NCBI GenBank assembly: GCA_021774335.1
Contig: JAJFJD010000005.1
Coordinates: forward strand, 143,632-207,631
DNA from: Alphaproteobacteria bacterium
Lineage (GTDB): Bacteria; Pseudomonadota; Alphaproteobacteria; UBA8366
Direction: 5' to 3'
Length of the DNA: 64,000 bases
The stretch's first letter is position 1. Each line of letters starts with the position of its first letter. This document shows positions 27,193 through 36,810 of the stretch, piece after piece. Under the pieces are notes generated by a model that searched no databases, was not told where the DNA came from, and saw only the letters and a list, made by a program, of their open reading frames with translations. The position numbers and the translations under genes are program-made.

Positions 27193-27813
27193 ATGTATTT
27201 GCCGCCCTATTTCGCCGAGGACGACCGCGAGATCCTCTATTCGGTCATTCGGGACAATAACTTCGGCGTGCTGGTTACGACGGTGGACGGCGCGCCGCTC
27301 GCCTCGCACCTGCCCTTCCTGCTGGAGGGGGACACGCTGGTGGCGCATATGGCCCGGGCCAATCCGCAGTGGGAGGCGTTCGAAAGCGGCGCCGAGGTGT
27401 TATGCATCTTCCATGGCCCGCACGGCTACATCTCCCCGAACTGGTATGTGAGCAAGAAGGCTGTGCCGACCTGGAATTATGTCGCGGTCCATGTCTATGG
27501 TACGCCGCGCATCATCGATGACCCGGCGGCGGCGCTGGCGATGCAGGAACGGTTGGTTGCGGCCCATGAAGCAGGATCGACGACGCCCTGGTCGATGGAC
27601 GGACTGCCGGACGCCTATATCGAGGGTCAGCTTCGGGCGATCGTCAACTTCGAGATTCCGATCGCGCGGATCGAAGGTAAGTTCAAGCTGAACCAAAACC
27701 GCAAACCGGAGGACCGCGCAGGCGTGATCGCGGCGCTGCGGGAAAGCCCGCGAGCCGGGGACCAAGTGCTTGCCGACCTGATGGCCGGGCGTGAACCCGA
27801 CCCTTCCGCGTAA
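27193..27813 (+). CDS. PaiB-like FMN-binding protein
   Basis: A 206-residue protein of the PaiB / FMN-binding negative transcriptional regulator family with a split-barrel flavin fold. The start MYLPPYFAEDD, then VTTVDGAPLASHLPFLL, VLCIFHGPHGYISPNWY, VPTWNYVAVHVYG and KFKLNQNRKPEDRAGV are characteristic. In Bacillus the family is linked to sporulation and protease gene repression; its biochemical role elsewhere is uncertain. AGGAGA precedes ATG 27193. It stands between sdhB and a dioxygenase gene, with gaps of about 120 and 87 bp, and is probably its own unit. Confidence 0.9.
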   Translation: MYLPPYFAEDDREILYSVIRDNNFGVLVTTVDGAPLASHLPFLLEGDTLVAHMARANPQWEAFESGAEVLCIFHGPHGYISPNWYVSKKAVPTWNYVAVHVYGTPRIIDDPAAALAMQERLVAAHEAGSTTPWSMDGLPDAYIEGQLRAIVNFEIPIARIEGKFKLNQNRKPEDRAGVIAALRESPRAGDQVLADLMAGREPDPSA

Positions 27814-27900
27814 GGTGGATCGTCGGTTCTGATCCGGTCTTGCACCCGCCGCAGGACGGCGTAGAGTCCTCGAAACGCGAATAATCCGCGGGAGGACACC

Positions 27901-28701
27901 ATGCTGCTGACCGAAGCCCAGCTCGAGACATTCGATAAGGAAGGCTACGTCTTCCTGCCCGAAGTGTATTCGCAGGCGGAAATCGATGTGCTGATGGGCG
28001 AGGTGCCCGGCATCTTCGCGCTCGACCGGGTCGAGAATGTCCGCGAGAAGACCGGCAAGTCGGTGCGCACGACCTTCGCCGCGCATACCTTCAATGAGGC
28101 CTTCCGCCGCCTTGGCCGGCATCCGCGCATGATCGAGCCGGTGCGTCAGATTCTCGGCGGCGAGGTCTACATGCATCAGTACAAGATCAATGCGAAGGCC
28201 GCCTTCGACGGCGACGTGTGGCAATGGCATCAGGATTACGGCACCTGGGCGCGCGACGATGCGATGCCCGAGGCGCGGGCGATGAACATCGCGCTGTTCC
28301 TGGAGGACGTGACGGAATTCAACGGTGCGCTGATGTTCATTCCGCGCAGCCATAAGAAGGGCGTGATCGAAGCGGGCCACGACCTCGAGACGACGAGCTA
28401 TCCGCTCTGGACCATCGACGAGGACACGATCTCCAAGCTGGTTGCCGAAGGGGGTATCGTCTCGCCCAAGGGCCCGGCCGGATCGGTCATCATGTTCCAT
28501 TCGACGCTGGTGCACGGCAGCCCGTCCAACATGTCGCCCTTCGACCGTACCATCGTCTACCTCAGTCTCTGCCACGTGGAAAACCACATCCGGCAGTTCA
28601 AGCGGCCGGAGTGGATCGCCCATCGCGATTTCGATCCGATCGTGCCGCTGGCCGACGACTGCCTGATGGAGTTGGCGGGGAAATCCGCCGCGGCGGAATG
28701 A
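27901..28701 (+). CDS. Phytanoyl-CoA dioxygenase (PhyH) family, EctD-like
   Basis: A 266-residue Fe(II)/2-oxoglutarate dioxygenase. The first iron ligands are in WQWHQDYGTWARDDAMPEA (HxD) and the distal His is in STLVHGSPSN. The start FDKEGYVFLPEVYS and NGALMFIPRSHKKG fit the PhyH fold and resemble ectoine hydroxylase EctD more than classical phytanoyl-CoA hydroxylase. No ect genes are nearby. A strong GGGAGGAC site precedes ATG 27901. The DRL-like and SDR genes follow within 35 bp and a 4-bp overlap, suggesting a three-gene module acting on one substrate. Confidence 0.88.
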   Translation: MLLTEAQLETFDKEGYVFLPEVYSQAEIDVLMGEVPGIFALDRVENVREKTGKSVRTTFAAHTFNEAFRRLGRHPRMIEPVRQILGGEVYMHQYKINAKAAFDGDVWQWHQDYGTWARDDAMPEARAMNIALFLEDVTEFNGALMFIPRSHKKGVIEAGHDLETTSYPLWTIDEDTISKLVAEGGIVSPKGPAGSVIMFHSTLVHGSPSNMSPFDRTIVYLSLCHVENHIRQFKRPEWIAHRDFDPIVPLADDCLMELAGKSAAAE

Positions 28702-28736
28702 TTGCGTAGCGCAGCGGCGCGGAGAGGACGGAAAGC

Positions 28737-30101
28737 ATGAATCTTCACAAGATGTTGCAGGCGCGCGCCGCCGAGGGTCGGCCCATCCGGGTTGGCTTGA
28801 TCGGCGCGGGCAAGTTCGGCGCGATGTTCCTGGCGCAAGCGATCCGTACGCCGGGCATGCATGTCATGGGCATTGCCGACTTGTCGCCGGACCGGGCGCG
28901 GGAGTCGCTGCGCCGCGTTGGCTGGCCCGAGGAACGATTCGCCGCTGCGAATGCGGATGAGGCATTGCGCACGGGGGCCACGGCGATCACCGATGATGCG
29001 GCAGGCTTGATCGCGGCCGACGGGCTGGACGTGGTGATCGACGCGACCGGCAGCCCCGCCGCAGGAATCCGGCATGCCTTGCTCGCTTGCGAGCACGGGC
29101 GCCACATCGTGATGGTGAACGTGGAGGCCGACGTGTTGGCTGGGCCGCTGCTGGCCGAGCGGGCGCGCGCCGCCGGGGTGGTCTATTCGCTGGCCTATGG
29201 CGACCAGCCCGCATTGATCTGCGAAATTGTCGATTGGGCGCGGGCCGCCGGGTTTGACGTGGTTGCGGCCGGGAAGGGCACCAAGTATCTGCCTGCATTT
29301 CATGCATCGACCCCCGACACGGTCTGGGGATATTACGGGCTGACACCGGAAGCGGCCGAACTGGGCGGGATGAACCCGCAGATGTTCAATTCCTTTCTCG
29401 ACGGCACGAAATCCGGCATCGAAATGGCCGCGGTCGCGAACGCCACGGGCCTGACGCCGCCGCGCGACGGCCTGGCCTTCCCGCCCTGCGGGGTCGACGA
29501 CCTGCCCGCGGTTTTGCGGCCGCGTGGAGACGGCGGTACCCTCGACGGCAAGGGCATGGTCGAGGTCGTATCCAGCGTCGACCGGAACGATGGGCCGATC
29601 GACCGTGATCTCCGCTGGGGCGTCTATGCGGTATTCGAAGCGCCGAGCGATTATGCCATGCGGTGCTTTTCCGAATACGGGCTGCGCACCGACGACAGCG
29701 GTCGGTATGCGGCGATGTACAAGCCGTATCATCTGATCGGGCTGGAACTTGGCATTTCGGTCGCCTGTGCCGCCTTGCGGGGCGAGCCGACCGGCGCACC
29801 GGAGGCATGGCGCGGCGATGTGGTGGCGACGGCGAAACGTGATTTAACGGAGGGAGAGATGCTGGATGGCGAGGGTGGCTACACGGTCTGGGGCAAATTG
29901 ATGCCGGCGGCGGATTCATTAACGCTCGGCGGCCTGCCGATCGGATTGGCGCAGGGCTGCCGGCTGAAGCGGACGATCGCCGCCGGCGCGCCCGTACGCT
30001 GGGCCGATGTGGAGATGGATGAAACGCAGGAGATCGTGCGGGTCCGCCGCGAGATGGAAGCGCAGTTCGGCGCGGCACGGCCGGCGGCGGTAGCGGAATG
30101 A
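28737..30101 (+). CDS. SAF-domain homoserine-dehydrogenase-like oxidoreductase (DRL-like)
   Basis: A 454-residue NAD(P)-dependent protein. The N-terminal Rossmann fold has RVGLIGAGKFGAMFL and VVIDATGSPAAGIRHAL; the middle part holds AAGKGTKYLPAFHAS and MFNSFLDGTKSGIEMA; the C-terminal 60-70 residues form an SAF-like domain (TEGEMLDGEGGYTVWGKLMP and GLPIGLAQGCRLKR). This layout is that of the homoserine-dehydrogenase-like family that includes Brucella DRL, an alternative deoxyxylulose-phosphate reductoisomerase. Most members are untested, so the reaction is open. GGAGAGGAC stands before the ATG and the stop overlaps the SDR gene. Confidence 0.78.
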   Translation: MNLHKMLQARAAEGRPIRVGLIGAGKFGAMFLAQAIRTPGMHVMGIADLSPDRARESLRRVGWPEERFAAANADEALRTGATAITDDAAGLIAADGLDVVIDATGSPAAGIRHALLACEHGRHIVMVNVEADVLAGPLLAERARAAGVVYSLAYGDQPALICEIVDWARAAGFDVVAAGKGTKYLPAFHASTPDTVWGYYGLTPEAAELGGMNPQMFNSFLDGTKSGIEMAAVANATGLTPPRDGLAFPPCGVDDLPAVLRPRGDGGTLDGKGMVEVVSSVDRNDGPIDRDLRWGVYAVFEAPSDYAMRCFSEYGLRTDDSGRYAAMYKPYHLIGLELGISVACAALRGEPTGAPEAWRGDVVATAKRDLTEGEMLDGEGGYTVWGKLMPAADSLTLGGLPIGLAQGCRLKRTIAAGAPVRWADVEMDETQEIVRVRREMEAQFGAARPAAVAE

Positions 30102-30844
30102 GCGGGATCGCCATCATCACCGGCGGAAGCCGGGGCATAGGCGCGACTTGTGCGCGTCTTCTCGCCACCCAGGGATACGATATCGCCCTGACCTATCTGA
30201 CCAACGCGGACAAGGCCGAAGCGGTCGCCGAAGACGTGCGCGCGGCGGGGCAACGGGCGATCACGCTGCAGGCGGATATGGCCGAGGAGGCGGATATTCT
30301 GCGCATGTTCGAAACGGTCGACCGGGATCTCGGGCCGGTCACCGCAATGATCAACAATGCGGGCATCACCGGCGGCTTCGCGCGGATCGAGGATGTCGAT
30401 AGCGATGTGGTGCGAAGCGTGATCGACACCAACGTGACCGGTTCGATCCTGTGTTGCCGCGAGGCGGTCAAGCGCATGTCGACCAAGTTCGGCGGCGCGG
30501 GCGGTGTGATCATCAACCTGTCGTCGCTCGCGGCGTTTACCGGCAGTCCGAATGATTACGTTTACTACGCGGCCAGCAAGGCGGCGGTGAACGCCCTGAC
30601 GGTGGGCTTGGCCAAGGAAGTCGCGAAGGACGGTATCCGCGTCAACGCGGTGGCGCCTGGGGCCGCGGACACGGATATCCATGCCGATGGCGGGCAGCCC
30701 GATCGCCCGGCCCGGCTCGCCAAGATTCTGCCCATGGGACGAATCGCTAAACCGGAGGAAGTTGCCGCGACGGTGGCGTTCCTGCTGTCCGACGGGGCGG
30801 CCTACATCAGCGGCGCGGTGGTGCCGGTCACTGGTGCCGCTTAA
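30098..30844 (+). CDS. Short-chain dehydrogenase/reductase
   Basis: A 248-residue classical SDR. Cofactor loop GGSRGIGATCARLL, NNAG at about residue 85, catalytic Ser in INLSSLAAF and Tyr/Lys in YYAASKAAVNAL, and the ending AAYISGAVVPVTGA. Thr-Asn-Ala-Asp after the second strand suggests NADP preference (weak inference). It overlaps the DRL-like gene as ATGA and is therefore coupled to it. Substrate unknown; probably a hydroxyl or ketone of the same compound handled by the two upstream genes. Confidence 0.92.
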   Translation: MSGIAIITGGSRGIGATCARLLATQGYDIALTYLTNADKAEAVAEDVRAAGQRAITLQADMAEEADILRMFETVDRDLGPVTAMINNAGITGGFARIEDVDSDVVRSVIDTNVTGSILCCREAVKRMSTKFGGAGGVIINLSSLAAFTGSPNDYVYYAASKAAVNALTVGLAKEVAKDGIRVNAVAPGAADTDIHADGGQPDRPARLAKILPMGRIAKPEEVAATVAFLLSDGAAYISGAVVPVTGAA

Positions 30845-30973
30845 ACACGCACGCCAGAGACCAAAGTTATCGGGCATGCTTGCAAATCGTTGTGACATCG
30901 TCGCAAAATGATGTGGCGGCAAAAACAACAAGTTCCGGCGTACCATACGGCGGATCGACAGAGGGGACCTTGG

Positions 30974-31645
30974 ATGTCACGTGTGGGGCGCTCGGCCTTG
31001 GTGGGCCTGGTGGTGTTGCTGGCGTTTCCAGCTTGGGGGGCGGATCGGGCAGGGTTCTACACCGGCCTGCGGTTGGTCGGATCGGTTGCTGATCTCAACG
31101 ACGAACAAACGACGGGCTTCACCGGCCCATTGATCACACAAAATGGATCGGACCTCGTCGGCGGTGGTGGTGGCGTATTCGGCTATCGCTGGGGCCGTTT
31201 TCCGTTCCGCACGGAGGTCGAAGTCGCACATCGGGTTCGCTTCGACTGGGACACGCGCGATAGCGGGTCGCCGGTGGTCGGATACGAGAACAACCTCGAC
31301 AGCACCAACGTGCTGGTCAATCTGCTTTTGGAGTACCGCAATCTCAGCAATTTCACGCCTTTCTTCGGCGGTACGGTCGGCTGGTCGCGCAACAATTCGG
31401 AAATGCGGCGCACTGCGGTCGCGACCAACACCACGATCGCCCAGAGCACGGTGGTCAACAACGTTGCCTGGGGTGTCATGATGGGGGTCGATTGGGGCTT
31501 TGGGGAAAATTGGTCCGCCGAACTCGCCTATCGCTACATCAATCTCGGTGAGGTGGACAGCGGCGTCTTTCCCGCGGGCGACCGACTGAAGGCGGACGAA
31601 TATGTCGCGCACGATATTTTGATTTCCGTCTTGTACAAATGGTGA
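30974..31645 (+). CDS. Outer-membrane beta-barrel protein
   Basis: A 223-residue exported protein. MSRVGRSALVGLVVLLAFPAWGAD is a signal peptide cleaved after AWG or AWGA (about residue 21). The mature part shows alternating aromatic strands typical of an eight-stranded Opa/OmpA-like barrel, such as AGFYTGLRLVGS, FRTEVEVAHRVRF, WSAELAYRYINLG and the terminal DILISVLYKW with the C-terminal aromatic needed for BAM recognition. GAGGGGAC precedes ATG 30974; an upstream in-frame ATG at 30908 would bury the signal peptide. Function as a surface protein is unknown. Confidence 0.88.
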   Translation: MSRVGRSALVGLVVLLAFPAWGADRAGFYTGLRLVGSVADLNDEQTTGFTGPLITQNGSDLVGGGGGVFGYRWGRFPFRTEVEVAHRVRFDWDTRDSGSPVVGYENNLDSTNVLVNLLLEYRNLSNFTPFFGGTVGWSRNNSEMRRTAVATNTTIAQSTVVNNVAWGVMMGVDWGFGENWSAELAYRYINLGEVDSGVFPAGDRLKADEYVAHDILISVLYKW

Positions 31646-31733
31646 TATCCGACGGCGCGCCCGTTACCGGAATTCTTAACAATTTTTCGACTAGGTTGCG
31701 GGCCAACATCGTCAGAAGCTGATCCCGGGAACC

Positions 31734-32864
31734 ATGGTCGACGGCCCACTGTTTGCGTATCGCGCGCTCCGCCGTTCGGGTGATCTTCAACCCGATCCGA
31801 TGCAGGAACTTGCCGCGGAGAAACTGCAGAGCCTGTTCAAGGCGCTGTCCGGTTACGAACCGGCGAGCGGCGCGCAGGGCTGGGCGGCGCGCTTGGGCTT
31901 CGGCCGGCGGGCGGAGGAGCCGCCCCAAGGTCTCTATATTTATGGTCCGGTGGGACGCGGCAAATCCATGCTTATGGATCTGTTCTTCGATCACGCGCCG
32001 GTCGAGAAGAAACGCCGGGTGCATTTTCACGAATTTATGATCGAAGTGCATGATTCGATCCACGCGTGGCGGCAGGATACGGAGAAGAAAAGCGACCGCG
32101 ATCCGTTGCCGCAGATCGCGGCCGATATCGCGGCGGAGACTTGGCTGCTGTGTTTCGATGAATTTCATGTAACGGATATTGCCGACGCAATGATCCTCGG
32201 TCGTCTGTTCTCTTCGCTGTTCGAGAATGGCGTCGTCGTCGTCACGACGACGAATTTTCCGCCGGACGATCTCTACAAAGACGGCCTGCAGCGCGTGCGC
32301 TTCGTGCCTTTTATCGAGCTATTGAAAGAGAAGCTCGACTGCCTGGAATTGGCGTCGCCGACCGACTACCGTCTGGCGCGGCTCAAGGCGATGCGCGTTT
32401 TCCATTCCCCGCTGGGGGCGGCGTCCTCGCGTAGCTTGGAACAGGTTTTCGCTGACCTGACCGAAGGCGCCGACAGCGGGGCGGAGGAAATTTCGGTGAA
32501 AGGGCGGACGGTGCCGGTTCCGCGCTCGGCCCGCGGTGTCGCCTGTTTCACCTTCGACGCCTTATGCGGACAGCCTTTGGGCGCAGAGGATTACATTACG
32601 ATCGCGCGGCGCTATCATACGATCGTGCTGGATGGCGTGCCGCGCCTGACCGAGGATCGCCGCAATGAAGCGAAACGATTCATGACGCTGATCGACGCGT
32701 TGTATGAGCATAAGGTCAACCTGGTCATGGCGTCGGAAACGCCGCCGAACGATCTGTACCGGGGTGAGACGCATGCCTTCGAATTCGAGCGGACGATCAG
32801 CCGGCTGATGGAAATGCAGTCGACCGACTATCTCGAATCGGATCATCGCGAAGCCGCTGAATGA
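31734..32864 (+). CDS. zapE: Cell division ATPase ZapE (AFG1 family)
   Basis: A 376-residue AAA-type ATPase of the ZapE/AFG1 family, which in E. coli acts at the Z ring under low oxygen. Walker A is GLYIYGPVGRGKSMLMD, Walker B LLCFDEFHVTDIADA, and VVVTTTNFPPDDLYKDGLQR and YRGETHAFEFERTISRL are characteristic. The mitochondrial orthologue is linked to respiratory-complex quality control, of interest because the gene sits just upstream of TCA genes. Its stop overlaps the next gene as ATGA. Confidence 0.95.
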   Translation: MVDGPLFAYRALRRSGDLQPDPMQELAAEKLQSLFKALSGYEPASGAQGWAARLGFGRRAEEPPQGLYIYGPVGRGKSMLMDLFFDHAPVEKKRRVHFHEFMIEVHDSIHAWRQDTEKKSDRDPLPQIAADIAAETWLLCFDEFHVTDIADAMILGRLFSSLFENGVVVVTTTNFPPDDLYKDGLQRVRFVPFIELLKEKLDCLELASPTDYRLARLKAMRVFHSPLGAASSRSLEQVFADLTEGADSGAEEISVKGRTVPVPRSARGVACFTFDALCGQPLGAEDYITIARRYHTIVLDGVPRLTEDRRNEAKRFMTLIDALYEHKVNLVMASETPPNDLYRGETHAFEFERTISRLMEMQSTDYLESDHREAAE

Positions 32865-33322
32865 GCGATTTCCAACCGCCCGAGGGCGAAACCGAGGTCA
32901 TACGACCCTCCGTTCTGCATAACGGGTTTCTGGCCCTTGGCTGCGTGTTGGCCGCGGCGGTCATGTTCAAGGTGGATCCGGCGCGGGTCCAGGGTGCGGT
33001 GTACATGGGCGGCTTCCTTGTCTTCGGCGCGTTGGTCATCATGTCGTCGCACCTGCCGGGCTCGACCGGAATTTGGGTCGACCGTGACGGTTTCCTGGTG
33101 CGCGATATGTACAAGTCGGAACGCTACCGATGGGACGAGGTCGGTCCTTTCATCATCCGCCGGAAACTGATCGGCAAGGGGATCGAATTCGCCTACCAAC
33201 CGGCGGACGGCGGGCTGCCGCAGGTGCGGTTGCTGCCGCGCGGTCTCGGCGGCGCGCCGTGGCAGATCGCGAAACGCATGAACGATTGGCATGCGTGGGC
33301 CGGTGGCGGGATTTCGAATTAG
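32861..33322 (+). CDS. PH-like membrane protein, unknown function
   Basis: A 153-residue protein with two hydrophobic helices (residues about 20-40 and 45-62) followed by a soluble beta-rich part: STGIWVDRDGFLVRDMYKSERYRWDEVGPFI, resembling bacterial PH-like domains (inference). The C-terminus is RMNDWHAWAG. It is coupled to zapE by a 4-bp overlap and precedes mdh by 136 bp. Specific function unknown. Confidence 0.75.
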   Translation: MSDFQPPEGETEVIRPSVLHNGFLALGCVLAAAVMFKVDPARVQGAVYMGGFLVFGALVIMSSHLPGSTGIWVDRDGFLVRDMYKSERYRWDEVGPFIIRRKLIGKGIEFAYQPADGGLPQVRLLPRGLGGAPWQIAKRMNDWHAWAGGGISN

Positions 33323-33342
33323 ACGCACGGCCCGACAAGTCC

Positions 33343-34442
<1,100 letters not shown>

Positions 34443-34459
34443 CTGTCCGCAATGGTTGT

Positions 34460-34496
34460 ACAGGTAACAAATGGATAACGGTTTTCTGTTACCTGT
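34460..34496. repeat. 10-bp perfect inverted repeat between mdh and sucC
   Basis: ACAGGTAACA (34460-34469) and TGTTACCTGT (34487-34496) around 17 nt. No T-run follows. It could be the mdh 3' hairpin or an operator controlling sucC. Confidence 0.6.
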
Positions 34497-34522
34497 CTAC
34501 CTTCGTCGGCGGTTGCACCCAC

Positions 34523-34570
34523 TTGGCACAGTGTTAAAGTGATGCCAAATCGCAGGTAGCGGTTTGGCAT
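34523..34570. promoter_or_regulatory. Three alternating TTGGCA/TGCCAA sites upstream of sucC
   Basis: TTGGCA (34523-34528), TGCCAA (34543-34548) and TTGGCA (34564-34569) are spaced 20-21 bp apart, about two helical turns. The last two form an 8-bp palindrome, ATGCCAAA (34542-34549) with TTTGGCAT (34563-34570). The pattern suggests binding of a dimeric regulator to one face of the DNA, 78-125 bp before sucC. Confidence 0.45.
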
Positions 34571-34647
34571 GCTTGGGGTGTGTGCGGTTGTAAGGGGAAC
34601 CTGTCGGGAAGCATTGCTTCACGATCTATTGTCGAAAGCGGCATTGT

Positions 34648-35844
34648 ATGAACATTCATGAGTATCAGGCGAAGAGCCTGTTGGAACGCTTCGGGGTCTC
34701 TGTACCGCGGGGCGCCGTCGCATTTTCCATCGACGAAGCGGCCAAGGCGGCCAAGGACCTGGGCGGTCCGGTTTGGGTCGTAAAGACGCAGATTCATGCG
34801 GGTGGCCGCGGCGCGGGACATTTCAAGGACGATCCGGACGGCGGCGGCGGGGTGCGTCTCGCCAAATCCGAGGCTGAGGTCAAGGACCATGCCAGCGCCA
34901 TGCTCGGCAAGACCCTGGTGACCAAACAGACCGGCCCGGCAGGCAAGGAGGTCAGACGCCTCTACGTCGAAGAAGGGTGCGACATCGCCCGCGAACTGTA
35001 TCTCGCGATGCTGCTCGACCGTAACACCAGCCGGGTCACCATCGTCGCCTCGACCGAAGGCGGCATGGAGATCGAAGAGGTCGCGGCCAAGACGCCCGAA
35101 AAGATCGTGCGCGTGGGCATCGACCCGGTGACCGGAATTTCCGGGTTCCATGCCCGCAAGGTCGCCTTCGGGCTCGGCCTCGAAGGCAAGCAGGTCTCGG
35201 CGGCGGTGAAATTGCTGATGGGCATGTACCGCGCCTTTATCGAACTGGACGCGAGCCTTGTCGAAGTAAACCCGATGGTGGTGACCGGTTCGGGCGACGT
35301 CATCGCCCTCGACGCCAAGATGAATTTTGACGACAACGCGCTGTTCCGGCATCCCGATGTCGAAGAGATGCGCGACGAGACCGAAGAAGACCCGGCCGAA
35401 CTCGAAGCGGCCGAGCATGAATTGAACTACATCAAGCTCGACGGCAGCATCGGTTGTATGGTCAACGGTGCGGGTCTCGCCATGGCGACGATGGACATCA
35501 TCAAGCTGTATGGGTCAGAGCCGGCGAACTTCCTCGATGTCGGCGGCAGTGCCACGACGGAACGCGTGACCACCGCCTTCAAGATCATCCTGTCGGACAG
35601 CAACGTCAAAGGCATCCTGGTGAACATCTTCGGCGGCATTATGCGTTGCGACATCATCGCCGAAGGCGTGGTCGCCGCGGCCAAGGAGGTCAAGCTGGCG
35701 GTGCCGCTGGTCGTGCGCCTCGAAGGGACAAACGTGGATTTGGGCAAGAAGATCATGGCCGACTCGGGCCTGCCGATCATCTCCGCCGACAACCTTGCGG
35801 ACGCGGCCGAAAAGGTCGTCACCGCGGTGAAGGAGGCAGGCTGA
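34648..35844 (+). CDS. sucC: Succinyl-CoA synthetase beta subunit
   Basis: A 398-residue ADP- or GDP-forming subunit with an ATP-grasp domain. [50 protein letters not shown] and [16 protein letters not shown] are all canonical. It forms the nucleotide-binding half of the enzyme converting succinyl-CoA to succinate in the TCA cycle. Its TGA shares one base with the ATG of sucD. Two palindromic elements lie upstream. Confidence 0.98.
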   Translation: MNIHEYQAKSLLERFGVSVPRGAVAFSIDEAAKAAKDLGGPVWVVKTQIHAGGRGAGHFKDDPDGGGGVRLAKSEAEVKDHASAMLGKTLVTKQTGPAGKEVRRLYVEEGCDIARELYLAMLLDRNTSRVTIVASTEGGMEIEEVAAKTPEKIVRVGIDPVTGISGFHARKVAFGLGLEGKQVSAAVKLLMGMYRAFIELDASLVEVNPMVVTGSGDVIALDAKMNFDDNALFRHPDVEEMRDETEEDPAELEAAEHELNYIKLDGSIGCMVNGAGLAMATMDIIKLYGSEPANFLDVGGSATTERVTTAFKIILSDSNVKGILVNIFGGIMRCDIIAEGVVAAAKEVKLAVPLVVRLEGTNVDLGKKIMADSGLPIISADNLADAAEKVVTAVKEAG

Positions 35845-36719
35845 TGGCGGTTCTGGTCAACAAGGATACGAAGGTCATCTGTCAGGGCTTCACCGGCGCG
35901 CAGGGCACCTTCCACTCGGAACAGGCGATTGCCTACGGCACCAAGATGGTCGGCGGCGTGACCCCCGGTAAGGGCGGCACGACGCATCTCGACCTGCCGG
36001 TGTTCAACACAGTTGCCGACGCGGTCGAGAAGGTCGGCGCGGACGCGAGTGCGATCTATGTGCCGCCGCCCTTTGCGGCGGATGCGATCCTCGAAGCGAT
36101 CGACGCGGAAGTGCCGCTAATCGTTTGCATCACCGAGGGCATTCCCGTTCTCGACATGATCAAGGTGAAGCGGGCGCTGGAGACATCGAGCAGCCGCCTG
36201 GTCGGGCCGAACTGTCCGGGCGTGATCACGCCGGACGAATGCAAGATCGGCATCATGCCTGGTCATATCCACAAACGCGGTATTATCGGCGTTGTATCGC
36301 GCTCCGGCACACTGACCTATGAAGCGGTGGCGCAGACCACGGTTACCGGTCTCGGCCAGACAAGCTGCATCGGCATCGGCGGCGACCCGGTGAACGGTAC
36401 GAATTTCGTCGAATGCCTGGAAATGTTCGTGGCGGATGACGAAACCCAAGGCATCATCATGATCGGCGAAATCGGCGGCGATGCCGAAGCGCAAGGTGCG
36501 GATTTCATCCAGTCCTCCGGCACGAAGAAACCCGTCGTCGGCTTCATCGCCGGCAAGACCGCTCCGCCGGGCCGCCGCATGGGGCATGCCGGTGCGGTGA
36601 TTTCCGGCGGCAAGGACACCGCCGACCATAAGATCGAAGCGCTGCGCAGTGCGGGTATCCATGTCGCGGATAGTCCGGCCGAACTGGGCACGACGATGTT
36701 GACGGCAATGAAGGGATAA
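35844..36719 (+). CDS. sucD: Succinyl-CoA synthetase alpha subunit
   Basis: A 291-residue CoA-binding subunit. [17 protein letters not shown], the CoA site, and [10 protein letters not shown] lie at the N-terminus. The phosphorylated His is in [16 protein letters not shown], near residue 247. It overlaps sucC by one base (TGATG), so expression should be coupled 1:1. Followed by sucA after 91 bp. Confidence 0.98.
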   Translation: MAVLVNKDTKVICQGFTGAQGTFHSEQAIAYGTKMVGGVTPGKGGTTHLDLPVFNTVADAVEKVGADASAIYVPPPFAADAILEAIDAEVPLIVCITEGIPVLDMIKVKRALETSSSRLVGPNCPGVITPDECKIGIMPGHIHKRGIIGVVSRSGTLTYEAVAQTTVTGLGQTSCIGIGGDPVNGTNFVECLEMFVADDETQGIIMIGEIGGDAEAQGADFIQSSGTKKPVVGFIAGKTAPPGRRMGHAGAVISGGKDTADHKIEALRSAGIHVADSPAELGTTMLTAMKG

Positions 36720-36810
36720 CGGCGCGACAAACATCGTTACGAATGTGACGCGCGCCATATATTAGCTGCCGCTCGCCTCGAATGCCGGGCGGACACCCAA
36801 GGGGGGTGAC

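Noticed and set aside
34524..34545. Possible sigma-54 promoter (TGGCAC) before sucC
   Set aside because: The -12 GC element is absent at the required spacing; the sequence is better explained as one of the TTGGCA sites.
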